DNA of 64,000 bases from assembly GCA_002633005.1 (NCBI GenBank), contig NMRA01000347.1, positions 43,031 through 107,030 of the forward strand, given 5' to 3'. Positions 1 to 13,400 of the stretch are shown piece after piece. Made by a program: the position numbers and the translations under genes. The notes under the pieces are model-generated. The model worked only from the letters and a program-made list of their open reading frames with translations, was not told the DNA's origin and searched no databases. Every line of letters begins with the position of its first letter. The first letter of the stretch is position 1. The DNA comes from Phoronis australis. Its lineage: Eukaryota; Phoronida; Phoronidae.

Positions 1-150
1 CAAAAGTAGGGGATGGGCGGTTAACCGAGCAGTGGGCGGTTAATTGGAAATCTTCAAAAATAGCAGGGGGGCGGTTAACCGAGCAGTGGGCGGTTAAATC
101 GAAATTCACCTAAAGTAGGGGGTGGGCGGTTAACTGAGCATGGGCGTTAA
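1..150. repeat. Tandem repeat, about 57-bp unit, at least 2.5 copies
   Basis: Unit contains GGGCGGTTAACCGAGCAG and a second GTGGGCGGTTAA; cut by the window edge, so the full array length is unknown. Confidence 0.85.
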
Positions 151-1727
151 CCCGAACGATTACGGTAAGTTACCTGGGTTAGGTAACTTAGCTAATTGTG
201 ACCTAATGCTTACCTACTGTTGGGTAAGTTACCTAAATGTTACCTTGTTAAAAACAGCTAAGACTCAAAATTACCTAAATGTGACCTAAAATACTTAGAG
301 AATATAAGTGCATCTTCTTGAAGTCACCATACCTACCAAGTTACTCAATTGACTTAACAAATTTTCAACTTTCCTAATCTAGCTGCTGTCAAAGTCAATA
401 AGGCTAAATATTAAGTGTAATTACTTTAAAAACAACAAAAACTTCCCAGCATATTGCTTTACACGACATAAAACATCAATAAAAACCCACATGCAAATGT
501 ATGATTCGTGCAAATTAAATGTCAAATTTTACCAAATGTGCAACATTTGAAATGTCCCACCAGATGCATCGCCCAAACTCAGGTGTTTGCAATAATTGTA
601 GCTACAGTAAAATTTCAGCAATTTCGGAAGGTAATTTCCAAAAATTACACACTTTGATTTTTCAAGGGCCTTTAGCATTGTTGTGAAGTATTATACTTAT
701 AAGTGCCATAAATTGCCCAATGTAACGAACTGTTAGGCGCATTAGCTTGGCGCTTTTATCTGCATCACCGCGAGAATCACCTTTTATCGGCCTATTGTTG
801 TTTGTGCTGGGATCTCGCGATGATGCAACATGGCACGAAAAGGCAGCTTAACCTATCATTTGTGGGGCTTAAATTTGCATGACTGAACTTGGGTTGTCTT
901 ATTTTACTCAGGGTTTGCTAGAACTATCTGGTTTGCCCAATACATCTAAAATAAAACATTCCGTTTAAATTAGACTTTAACACGAACTTGATCTATTGAT
1001 TTTAAGGTTTGGTGAATTGTGAAAGTAATTAGAATTTGTAAATGTGGACGAGCATAAGGAGTGGTGCCACCTAGTGGTTGAAGATTTGGTGGCGTCACAG
1101 AAAATTTGTGGCATCCAAAAGGAAATTGGTGACATCCTCATGAAGAACTGATGACTATTTAGTCAAAAACAAAATCTTCAGTCATGTGAAATGCATAAAC
1201 ACAATAAAATTCTGTTGTGAAATCGATAGTTTTTCTACGTGAATCGTGACATGAACTTCCCTTTGCTCTTATCTGAGCTGTGCAAAAAGTTATCTCTAGA
1301 TTACGTGTAGCACACATTAGTTTGTGTCTGGTTTATGTCTTGTTAAGTTTTACTGTCAATCGCTAATGTGCTGCAATCAATGGCTTTTTGAGTGTTTAGA
1401 AGTGCATTATGGTTTTGATTGACTGGTGTGAAGATATAATGTGAAGTGCCACAGGGACTCCTCCACATTCAGAATATAATTTATGCTCGGAACTAAACTT
1501 TTTGTTACTGAATTGTTGACATGAAGCACATATATTTGTACAATGGGTACTGAGCAGAATTACACAAATTTATTTCAGACGACAATTCAACAGTTGTTCA
1601 GAGCTTTTTTATCAAAAATGCTTCGATTTTCTTTACATGGTTGTTTTTCTTATTGCTTTTGTTTTCGTATGAATCTGAGTAGTCTAATGACCCTTGACTC
1701 CCCAGCTGTAGAACCATGTGACCCCAT

Positions 1728-2016
1728 GGGGGGGTCACTCATATTGACAAGTTGCCGCAGGGGTGTACCAAAAATTGCTGAGATACCATCTGTAATTGTG
1801 GGTGCCAGGTCTTTTTATGGCCACCTCCTTTTGCGGATAGGAAGACAGCCATTACACCTTTTGTGGGGCTGAGACCAGTGCAGTGGGCCATGAAATGGAT
1901 ATTTAGGGGTCTATTGGTTCCCGTGCAGGTCCTGCAAAACTTATATTAAGTGCTAAAAAGTATTGCCTACTAGCAATTTTTGGTACACCCTTCAGCCACC
2001 TTGTCAACAGGCCTTT
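1728..2016. mobile_element. Mutator-like MITE, older copy
   Basis: Left end GGGGGGTCACTCATATTGAC, then GGGTGTACCAAAAATTGCT; the latter recurs inverted at the right end (AGCAATTTTTGGTACACCC, near 1972). Same family as 9017-9299. Right terminus degraded. Confidence 0.6.
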
Positions 2017-2379
2017 ATGCATCGTATGTCCATTTGGACGCCCTACCACTAATCTGGACGCCCTGGCAAGGACGCAAAAAATATCATTTGCATGCCCACT
2101 GTCAATAGGAACCTTTCAAGTTTGGACTCACACATTGTAATGAATACTAGGAAGCCTCTGAAGGCTCACAGTGGGGGCTCTTTTTTCAAAGCAGGAAGAA
2201 ATATACAATGTATATACAAAGTATATACAATGTTGCTACACTCACACTTGGTTGATAGCATTGTAAAATCTTCTTGGTCTACAGTTTTTTAGTAAAAATG
2301 CTCACTGCAGAAGGCTGTTTTGTAAACTTAGATGTAAAAACCTTGGTCTATGCATTTTTTGTAAAAAAATCTGTGTTTG

Positions 2380-2516
2380 GGGGGATAGCTGGGGGTGGGG
2401 GGTTACGCGTCGGAATCATGGATGCCCAGGAATATTGGGAACCCCGTTTTGGACACCCTATTTTCGAAATCCTGGATAAAGGACTTCTTGTCAATATGAG
2501 TGACCCCCCTGAGAAT
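2380..2516. mobile_element. Fragment of the same MITE family
   Basis: Ends in CTTGTCAATATGAGTGACCC, the same terminus as the copies at 1728 and 9299; left end not identifiable. Confidence 0.5.
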
Positions 2517-4370
2517 GTGACCTTCAGGTACCACCTTATTTGTAAGCTTGGTCTGCTAGCATGTAATTTCATACTTTAGACTTAAAGTATGGCAAAACAA
2601 CACAGCACTGTGGTGATGGATTAAGCCCCAAAAATTGCCAGGCTGGTCTCCGTTTTTCTTATGAAAAATAAGTTTGTGATCCAGTATTTTTTTAATGTAT
2701 CACTTTTCAAAAACGAAAATCACCCTGGGACTGGCAAAAATAAAAATGATATATTTTTGTTTTTATTTTGTTCACCATTTGACAAATCATAACACTTCAA
2801 ACCTGGCTTACCTGGGATTTCTGAAAAAGTCCCTACCAGTATAATGCCCTTGTGGTGGTCCTTTTGGCTACAAAAACCGAAACAGCAGCCATGGGACCTT
2901 TTTGCATTTCAGGCACAGCACAATCTGCTCTCAGTCAAAATCAAATTGTCAGTGCAAACTTTGTCATGTCATCTTTTTGTGACTAACCATGATGCAGTGC
3001 GCGCGTTTTTGTGACGGGAGCTCTTAGTTCACACTTGACCCTACAGTGCACATTCTGAGTCAAATTGGAAAAATGCAATTTAATAAGAGCTACTCACTTT
3101 ACAGATGAAATATCTTCAAGTGGTATTGTACTGAACATTAATATCCATCCTCATATTGTACTTGAAGGTCACTTATTGTCCAGTCCTAAGGGACCTTGGG
3201 GGCATTAGGTTGTCTCAAACATTTAATTACCTCCATCATGGCAAACACAGAAAATTAAAGTACAAAATTTTTGGTTTCTTGTGTGTCCACGTGAATGATT
3301 GCTAATGCTTCACTCCAAGAGGGCAAAATATATTCAAGCATGTCGAGTTTATGCATGGAATTTTTGTTTGCAATTTTAATTTATCCTTTAATCCATGTTT
3401 GTTGGAATTTTCAAAACCTTACAAAATGTATTTTTAGGATTTATGGAGGTGTGATTCTACTTGATTTTTTTGTTAAATTGTCTGTGGAAATGGTATCTGG
3501 CTGTAGAAGAAACGAAAATTCTTAAATTTGCTCTATGGAGGAGCGGGTATGGCTGAAAAAGGATGGTTTGTGGACTTAAAAAACTCGAATATTATGGGCA
3601 ATCCCTCACTATTCTTTTCTTTAATTGTTGTGGTATTACTTTCTCACTGGGATGTATGTTGAGGTTTTTTTACCTCCATGTTCAATTATTGGGTATTGTA
3701 CTAGCAGTGGTAAAATTGCATGCTTTGCTTTTAATTTTGCAAATTAGCTTTTCGTTTTTGTGTTCGCTGTTTTGTTTCACGTCACATCTGAAGGTGGCTT
3801 TGCTGCTTGCCTCGGGACTAATTGAACTACAGCATATCTCTTTGGCCTCTTGTGAATTCGCCAACATTAATTTAACTGTATTTTAGTAGTTTTTTTTTTC
3901 AAAAATTACAAAATGTCTTTTTATTAAAGAGCCTTGAAAAATCTGGGATAAGAATATTGGGATTATGATTAATATCTTATAAAATTTCCATACCCCCGTT
4001 CAAAGCTCGTTCTAAATTTAGCATGTCATTACATTTCTGTAGTAGACGTAAATTTTTGGGAATAGTCAAAAACATTTCTTCTGGTTTGCTTCACTTGACA
4101 TCGTCGATCAGATTTTGTCTTTTTATTATCATGATACAATTGCTTTTCTTCCTGATTAATGTTTCTAAAGTGCTGGCTTAAAATAGCCTTAAACACAACT
4201 TGTTGAAACAAAAAAGAAAATTAATTTCTTATCTGAGATTGCATGTTGCTATTTCATTAGTTTCACTGTCAGTGAAACACTTGTCTAACTTACATTGTTT
4301 CGAGGCAATTGAGGTTCCTCAATATGCATGTCAAACTTTTGTCTCATCCAGTTCCTCGTTTCCCCCACAG

Positions 4371-4463
4371 CAAAGCTGACAACTTAACACAGTACAGGTG
4401 TCAGGATGGTCTGTACAGTGAAGAGACCAAAGAACTATTCAGACAGAACCAAACCATTAACTG
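4371..4463 (+). CDS. KCNT: KCNT exon: S1-S2 extracellular loop
   Basis: Enters with one base of a split codon and reads ADNLTQYRC...NQTINW. Two sequons (NLT, NQT) suit an extracellular glycosylated loop; the closing INW matches the residues just before S2 in KCNT1. Acceptor tcccccacag, donor gtgagt. First exon visible. Confidence 0.87.
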
Positions 4464-7400
4464 GTGAGTTTCTTTTGCTGACATCAGCAGTTTTACCGGT
4501 TGGGATCCCTAATAGATTGTGCCTTAGTTAATCAGAGACTTTTGGCGGTATTATTTTACCTAATGCGTTATCATACTTTATTGCCTCTTTTCTCAGTCTT
4601 GTTTAGTTTACTGCAAAGTTTCTTCAAATTGAACACAATGTGGCAGAAATGTAAAATTTTATTTTATCACAATTTTCGACAAGAGTAAACAAGAAGTTAA
4701 TTTTACTTTATGGCTGTTATCAACAAACATACAGTTATTTCGAACATTTTTGGCAATATATTGAGTGTTTGAAAAAAGAAAAATGACAACTTTCGCCATT
4801 GCTTTTGTTTGAATTTGAGGAAACTTTACCTTACTCAGAGATGCTGAGTGCATTTTATTGGTGAGCTTCTTTTGATGATTGATTTCAGCCAGCTCAGGTG
4901 TCATGATCCTTGTTCCAAATTAGGGAAACGGACAACGGTTCTCGATTTTGCACCATAGAACTACGTCGCAATAGCGTTGTCACGGTTGTCGACTGTACTT
5001 CAATCTCGGGTCTGTTTTATGGACAAACAAATCCTTCTATTAACTGATCAATGTAATCTCCTTTAAGCAGTTGGAAATAATACTTTTGGTCCTGAGGTCA
5101 TGAAACATTTGTTATACTGATTCCCACTATCATGTACAATGTACAGATGAAACTTCGGAGCTTCTAGTTGAAGGCAGTATTATGTTCTTGTTGTTTTTGG
5201 TCATTTGGCATTTAACTTCACCATGAATTTTCTCTCATAAGCTGTCTGTCAATCATGGCTATAAGTTCCTAGATTGTTTAGTCTACCAAACCATCCAGGT
5301 ACTCTCTAGCATATGTTTATCACAGGTGTTGTTAATCGTGGCGGGATGAGTTGACTTCATTTACTCATAAGCCAGTTTTTCTAAGCACCACCTTTCTGCT
5401 ATGAAAACACGTCTGTTGGTTTTGACATTTCAAGAATTTCTGGGTATAGGTAGATTACATAGTCTGTGTTACAGCATTGATTTTGTTTGGGAATCTTAGC
5501 TTCAACAGTGCTCTCCTCTGTTATTTCTGAAGGAGCTTGAAATTACAGAAGATGCATAAGATATTTACAGTAAATCTCCACTTATCTCGCACAGAGTGCC
5601 CGGAGTATTGTCTTTTTCAGTTTTCAACTGTCAATTTACAACAATGGGAACATTACCAATAAAACGTGGTTCATGATATCCAGACACTGCACAGACTGAG
5701 AACAGACTGAAATTCCATAGCAGTTACTCTGCTGGAGAAATTTAATAATTAGATTTATTGTATTTTCAAATGATCACTGAATCTCAATGGTTTCAGGAAT
5801 TTTTTAACACACCTCCTTAACATAGGGAGAGCACAATTTCTCAATCTGGTGAGCAAAGCGAGACAAGTTGACAGATATGAAACCCAATTTCTTTTGTGAG
5901 CGGACATTTTGAGACTCGACTGTTGTTGCATGAATTATTTGACCTCCTCATCTTCGCAGCGATGACAATTTAAGGATGTGATGGTCACAAAGAATTTTTG
6001 AAAAATGTAGAGTAGCCCACTGCTTAAAGCCACTGCAAAAATGCTATACGCTGTCTACCAACCAACCTATCGCCATCTAGTGGCAGAAGACTCCTAAATA
6101 CAAAGGGACTCAGAAAACGACCAATAAACCTCTGGATTGTATAGTTTGTGAATGGTCCTCAGCACTTTTCATGCCAAGCAAATTTTTCAAAGTACATTAT
6201 ACAGTGTGACACTAAAACAATGCAATGGTAAGCTATCATCATACACTGATTGGTCAGGTGACAGTGTATTGCAGATGTGGTGTTCATGAAAACCTTTGAG
6301 CGGATACATGTAGTTTGGTGTGCACTGAATGGTGGTAGAAATCTTAGAACCAGTGTGCTGAAGGAGGTGTGTACTTTCTCAAAGTTTTCTGTTTTACTGC
6401 ATTCTGTTTATTTTTTGTTATTTATTTTCTTTGTGTTGCATTTGATTTGTTGGAATATTTTAGGGTACCAAATTACAGGACATAAGATTACTGTGTTATC
6501 AGTTTTGTTGCACCTACTATAATCATAATTATGATAATAATAGTAGTAATAATAATGATAATAATAATAATAATAATAATAAGTAATATTATTTTCTAGT
6601 AATGGTTTGCTTTCATGCGATTACAAAAGTATCATTTTCTGACTTTCCAGGAATCTCATTGGTTGGGTGGAGCGAGATTTTGGTCTATGGGCGATACAAG
6701 TCACGGTGGCGGTGATCAGCCTACTGGAGACCCTGCTGTTGACATACCTGGGGTATAAGGTAGACTGGGCGTCCTAGCGGGGGGTAGAACAACATTCAGT
6801 GAAAGGATGTAGATACAGTTGTCTCGATAGTCTCGTAAATTCAGTGTTCTCCACAATACCAAGTCCAAACTCAATGCGAATATCCAGAGGAGCTCAATAT
6901 CACTAGTCAACACTGTCTTTTCTCTAGCTCTAACATCTTCACCGGAGGTATTATATTGTTCCTAAAATGTGATGTTGGTAAGATCAGGCTCTGCTTTGAT
7001 GCTGAATGCTGAAGTGCCAACACAGCCAAAGTTTAAAACCTGACAAGGCAAATTTCAAACGACGCGCTTTCCCTGAACTCCTCGCGGCAAAATCCAAACT
7101 CGTTACCGCGATGAGTCAAACAAGGCTGTGGAGAACACTGAAATGATATTATGATGTCTAATTCTGATTGCCTGAAGTGTAAATACGACAGGTCAGCAGG
7201 TCCTGAAGTTATACGCAAAGATATTGCAGGTGTTTAAGACTTTGAAATCAATTGGACAAGCTCTGACTCACAGCTGATTGGCTGGTGTTGATATTGAATT
7301 GTCCCAGGTGGATGGTGTGTAGCTGATGAATGGATTATCTAGAATTGCATCGAGTGGCAATATTCTGTGGTCTACGGAAATAAGTTGAAAGAATTACAGA

Positions 7401-10400
7401 GAAGTTTCCTCAAATTAGACAAAAATAATTGCTAAAAATTGTAATCTTTCAATTTTAAAAAGCTTGCTACATTCAGTTGTTAAAGTGGTCTACATTGCAT
7501 CCCGTGTTTTGTGTTACTTTACAGATCTGTATAAAAACTGCACAGATAATGAACTTAAGGTTTATTTTTGTTTACTTTTGTTGGATTTTTAATAGAATAA
7601 AATGGTACGGTTCAGTACTAGCCGTTTCATATTTTAAATCGAAGAAACTTCAGTTGACCGGGTCCGCTACCGTAGATTATACGACCCATTCCACTTGACC
7701 CTGTGTTCAATCAGTCAACAGAATAATAATGTATGACAGACTAGTTAATCTATTTCTTCTGTTTCTCAAGGGTGTTAGCTTTTATAAGAATGTTTGAGTG
7801 GACATCTGCATGAATCAGATTGTATACAAGTGAACTGCTTCCTTTGTTCTTCCAGGGTAACATCTTACAACAGATCCTTTGTGTTGAGTTTTTGTTGGAA
7901 ATCATCAATACCGTCCCGTTCATTGTGACTGTGAGTATAGCCATCTGATGGTATCCTGTAAATTAGTAATTATTTCCCCTGTATTATACAACTCACATCA
8001 AACGTAACAGACAGTTTACACTGTTTCATCATCAGTGCTCGTAATTCCGTTCGTACCAAAATATTGTCCTCTTGGTTTTGATTTCTTCTCAATTGGTTTC
8101 CAGTTTCTTAGTTTTACGTCTCTTTTTTATCATGACTTTTACTTTATTTGTGCAGAAACGTTTGTTTCAATTTAATTTTACAACAGAAAAAATATTTCTA
8201 TCAAACGCCTTTTTATTTGTAGAATGATACCATCACCTGGAAACTTTTCTTCTTTTTTGTCATTGGTCATTCTAAGCTCTGTATTGTAAAATGATATCTC
8301 TACTGAGGTTTATAAACTAAGTATAAAATTTAAGTAATTTATATTCTTTTAGATCCCAAATTCACAAAAAAAACGATTTTCCTTAACCTTTTGACCTTGC
8401 TTGTCAATTTCAGACGACCTAGTGTGTGTGTGTGATTCACACTGATGATATACCACCACCCACAAAATTTTAAGCCATTATCCTGTTAAGTTACACGCTC
8501 CAAGCTCAAAATGCTAGTCAAAACAGGTTGAGACCAGTTCTACAATGTTTTTGTCCTTTTTATATTATCCAATTTTCCATAGATGACTTTATGCAGCCCT
8601 TCCTATACAATGACTTCAGGAGCATTCGCTTTTACACACTCCTAGTTATCATATATGACCTGGCTGTATGCAACTTTACACACTTTCAGTTATCATACAT
8701 GACCTGGCATTCCCAGTTATCATATATGACCTGGCTGTATGCGACTTTACACCTTCCCAGTTATCATATATGACCTGGCTGTATGCGACTTTACACCTTC
8801 CCAGTTATCATATATGACCTGGCTGTATGCGACTTTACACCTTCCCAGTTATCATATATGACCTGGCTGTATGCGAGTTTACATAATAGTCATGTACAGC
8901 ACACATTTCTACACACTCTGATTAGTTGTATATTACGATGATTGCGAATGGAAAATCAGAGTGTGGACAGTATGGTGAAATTTCACCAATTTCGAACAAA
9001 AATAATTATCCACCATGCCGGGTCGGGTTCACAAGGTACCCGTGGGGTGAACAAAAAAATGTTGAGAAGGACCCCCTATTGCGGGTGCCAGGTCTGCTAA
9101 ATTTAACGCCTTTTTGCGGGGTAAACTCTTCTGCCTCTCTCCCTTTTGCGGGGCTTAGGCCAATGCAGTGATGAAATGGAAATTTAGCGGCTTATTGGAC
9201 CCTGTGCAAGTCCTTCAAAACTTGCTGAACAAGTACTGCCTACCAGGAGTTTTTGGTACAAGCTTGCAGGCACCTTGTCAATATGAGTGACCCCCCCGGA
9301 TCCACCATATAGTGTTCTAAATTAATGAGATAATACTGCAATCAACAGGCGGCGTATGTGAAAATTCTGAATGCATGAACAGGGCTAAGATTATCAAGTT
9401 GACTGTGTTACAGAAAGTGGATTCTAAAGCAACTTTAAATGATAAATGATACCTTCTGCTTTTTTCAGATATTCGATGAGAAGCTTAGAAACTTATTCGT
9501 TCCAGTTTTCTTCAACTGTTGGCTCGCAAAGAGTGCACTGGAAAATGTCTTTGTAAGTTGTCAACCATGTAACCATGGTGATGTGTGATGCTTGTGATGT
9601 AATGGCAGACGTAACAGGGTTGTTAGTATTCCGTTAGCTTACTTCATGTGGATTAATTGCCATGAATCAAATAAAATGTCGAACCAAATTTTCTTTTTAA
9701 TCAGTTTTGTGTGCCTATTTTTTTAACACATTTACGCGTCATTTCCAGTGCTTAAGGCCTTGTTCCTGATTCACTGAACAATAAGCTATGTCTGTCCAGT
9801 TTTGTACAATCATACTTGTTGGCATAACTTAGGTGTAACAAGTTAATAGACTGCTTGTCCACAATACTGACATATCAGTGTAGTGTATTACTTATGTTGA
9901 TTTTGTAAAAAATACTGACATATCGTCTGACTCATTGTTACTATGAACATAATACTGACAGTCTAGAAGTGGTAACATAATATGTCAGTTATGATCATAG
10001 TGTAATATATTATGATGTTAATCATGAATATAATACTGACATATTATTTGTGCGATATATTACACAATAATACTGGTACAACATGAAATAATTTAATTAA
10101 TCTTGTTTTCACAGTATGACCTCCACAGGGTGATGCAGAAGTCTCAGTCTGCACTATCACAACAGTTGACCATGATGTGCGCTACTCTTGTCTGTCTCTG
10201 TTTCACAAGGTAGGTCATGAAAATAAAAAGCCACTTTTACACGAGAGTCAGTTGTCACCGTGCCAGTTGTCACGGTGACAACTTGGTCCACTTAAGTGGC
10301 ATTTATACGACATTAGATCCAAATATGGGTCAGCATTAGTCACCTACATGAAGACTGTCTGCACATGCTCGCATTAACAATAGCGAATGCCTAAACCACG

Positions 10401-13400
10401 TCAAATGCCTAGTGATCACCCGAATATATGCTATTGGGCAAGCGCATTGAAAGATGATTCCTTTACGCCCTGCCCAGTTGTATTTAGACGTGTAGTTGAG
10501 TCTGGAGCAACAGATTGACTTCAACTCGCTCAACCCATTAAAAGTGGTGTCAAAAGTTGACTACCACAATGTCACTAGTTCTGTGTCAGTCGTGTTTTCA
10601 CACACGTTTGCACCTGATCAGCTGTTCCATGTTAACCGCACCCACCGCGGTGTCAGCTGTCTCAAGTGAAAATGCTGCTTAAGTCTTAACATTCAGAGAA
10701 TCCAATGACTTCGTATTGATGCTCATCAATTAATAAAACTGCTCTTTGCTATTTGACAAGAATAGACATGAAGCCTGGATGATTTAATGTATTATTCATG
10801 TTCAGGTATGTTTAAACGAACTCCCTTTTGTTATTGTGACCCTCTTAAAACCCTGAACTATCTTCATCTAGTTTCAGTGAACTACCAATAATCGTTAATT
10901 CTAAAGTTGTAGTCAGCTATTCATGAGCAGTCTTTGTCAAAGTTGAATTTGTCATTGTAGCCATTGTGAGGTCCTTCACTGTTGCTTAATAAACCTTTAG
11001 AAGACATGCCATAATTCTTCATTGATGCACGCAAGTGAATTAAGCATATTTTCTGATAGTCCCCATATGCTCTGTAGAATGATTATGCAGACTTTGTAGT
11101 TGATGAGTGTGTGAAATGAACTGTGGTGGTCAACAAAGCATCGTCCACTGCTTGTGTGTGAAGTTACTGAAGGGCAGCCTGCGGGTTGCCATGGTGATTC
11201 AATGAATTGTAATTAAGTTACCGTTCCAATAAAACGGTACTTTACACTTACCCAGGTCACCCCTTTCATCACATTAAACAGCACCCTTAGATATCCCTAT
11301 AAATGGGTTAATTAAACAGTTAATATACAATGTTCAGACCATAGCATCGTTAAAATGGAGTGTATTACTAGTCCAAGAATGAATGAAAAATCTTTGAATT
11401 GATGTTTTCCAATTAAAGTGCAAGACTGGCTGCGAATTAGGCGAGGCAAGGAATTCCCACCGAGCAGCATTGCATGTAATATGTGAAGGACAAAATGTTT
11501 GTTTTCAAAATAATTTCCGTGTGTGAAATCGGGCAAGTGTACCAAAGAAGTGGAGAATTACTGTAATTCTCCTCATCCGGAAAGCATGGGATTTGACAAT
11601 TGTGCTCTCAAGATTATCCAGTGTTTAGGAGACATTCGTGAAACAGTCTGAAAAAAGGAATCCAATGCAAAGGTGCAATGACTGAGCTTCTTTTGTTCAG
11701 CATGGGAAAGGTCTCCAGTTTGAGGTGGTCTCTAAATTTTGGCACCGAAATGCATCTGGATATTGAATTTCTTTCATTCTCATGAATGTTTGTCGGTGAC
11801 TTAGTGAATGATTCAGCCTATAGCACGCTGTTGTTTTACAGACTGCTACTACTGTTAAGATATTGCCTGTTTGGTAGCGATGATAGAACAAACAAACAAT
11901 AGCGTTGAAAGATATTGCTTCATGCTATGAACATTCCCACTAAATAAAATTGGTTCTAACCCCGGTGTTTAAGATAACAGGCGGGGTATGGAAAATTGAA
12001 CTAGACCGTATTTATCCACCTTGGCTGAGACGCGCTCGGCTCATGCTCAAAGGGATCCCGCTTAGCTGCTCTATTCATCGAGTCACGAGCGAGGATAATT
12101 GACTTCGCTCATGCGGATATGATCAGCTGATTACAGTCTAGCCTAACAACTGTACTTTTTATGGAGAGAATTTTACGTAGTTTTTACTGTAATATTTGAA
12201 AAGAGGAGCGAAAACAAATACGAATACAACTTTGAATTTTTCAAATCGGCCCAGGATAAGAGATTTTGCAACACAGAAACACTCACGATTACTTTCATTC
12301 GGCGCGCACGAATACAAAAATATAGGACCCAAGTTAGGATTGTATAAATGTAGAACTACTCCGTGTGTTATTTAGGTTTTGGAAAAAATGCATTTTAATA
12401 CTCAAAATACGTTTTGTATAGCTATTACAAGCTCTAAAACGACTTTGTGTAATTTCATTGAGATCGTTCTTTGTCATCCGTCAAACCGGAAACTTCCGAG
12501 ATGTGACTCTGCGAGCGCACTCACCTTGCACGTTACAGCCGTTTAAGTGAAAAACAATCTAGTAAACGCCATTTTCTTGCATAATCCTCCGCCTTTTGTA
12601 ACAAAAAAGTCTATCGTCGATGACCCGCACACGCACGCTCACTCACTCTCATACGCAGACGACCTTCAAAACAAACGTCACGTGACAACAACATGTGTGT
12701 TCATCCAGAGATTTTTCTCGTGTTGTGGAGTACGATGTAGCGCACATTTGGACTTAATCGCAATTAATCTGGACTCCACAGGAACTTTAAAAATTGTAAA
12801 ACATCAGGAAGATTTCAGGTAATTTGTTGAGTCGAAACTATATTTTTATTCAAGAGTACAAGTTTTCCTATGGACGATCGCGATTCAGCGACGCATCAGT
12901 CGGCAAGTTTTCGCCCTGTGATGAGCACAATTTTTTGAAAAATTATCGTAATTTAACAACGGAAGTTGATAGCAATGCACCACAATTTTGTAGAAAGGCT
13001 GTCATAGGCTACAAATACGTCACAGAGCGTAAATTTGATGAATCCTAGCTTCCGATTTTACCCGTTTGGGAAACCGGGTTTCAACTGCCGTAGGCTCACT
13101 ACAATAAGCGTCCCCTCCCCGTGAAATGAATTTTTCTAAGCGTTTGTTTGAGCCAATACAGTATACAGCTTTCCACCAAGGCTAGGTGATGCAAGACATT
13201 ATTATTTGTTCTTTGTTGCATTATAGTAACTGGTCTTGGCTAATTATCATTTTATGGCCTGGTCATCCATTCAGCCCAAAGTAGTTCCAGAGGTGGCTTA
13301 TCAGCCAATTATTCACGCATGCTGACTCACAATAGAAGCCTGATGAGAGTGAAGGTGGATAAATGCGGTGTTCCTACAGTTTCTTGTTTTAGTGGATGTG

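Larger units (their letters stand above)
1..4370. other. Left end: intron or 5' flank of the KCNT gene, repeats only
   Basis: No exon found. Holds the 57-bp tandem repeat at 1-150, an exact 9-bp-arm palindrome (AAGTTACCT...AGGTAACTT, 167-189), and transposon remnants at 1728-2016 and 2380-2516. The open frames at 1543, 2274, 3295 and 3563 have no protein-like features. Confidence 0.6.
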
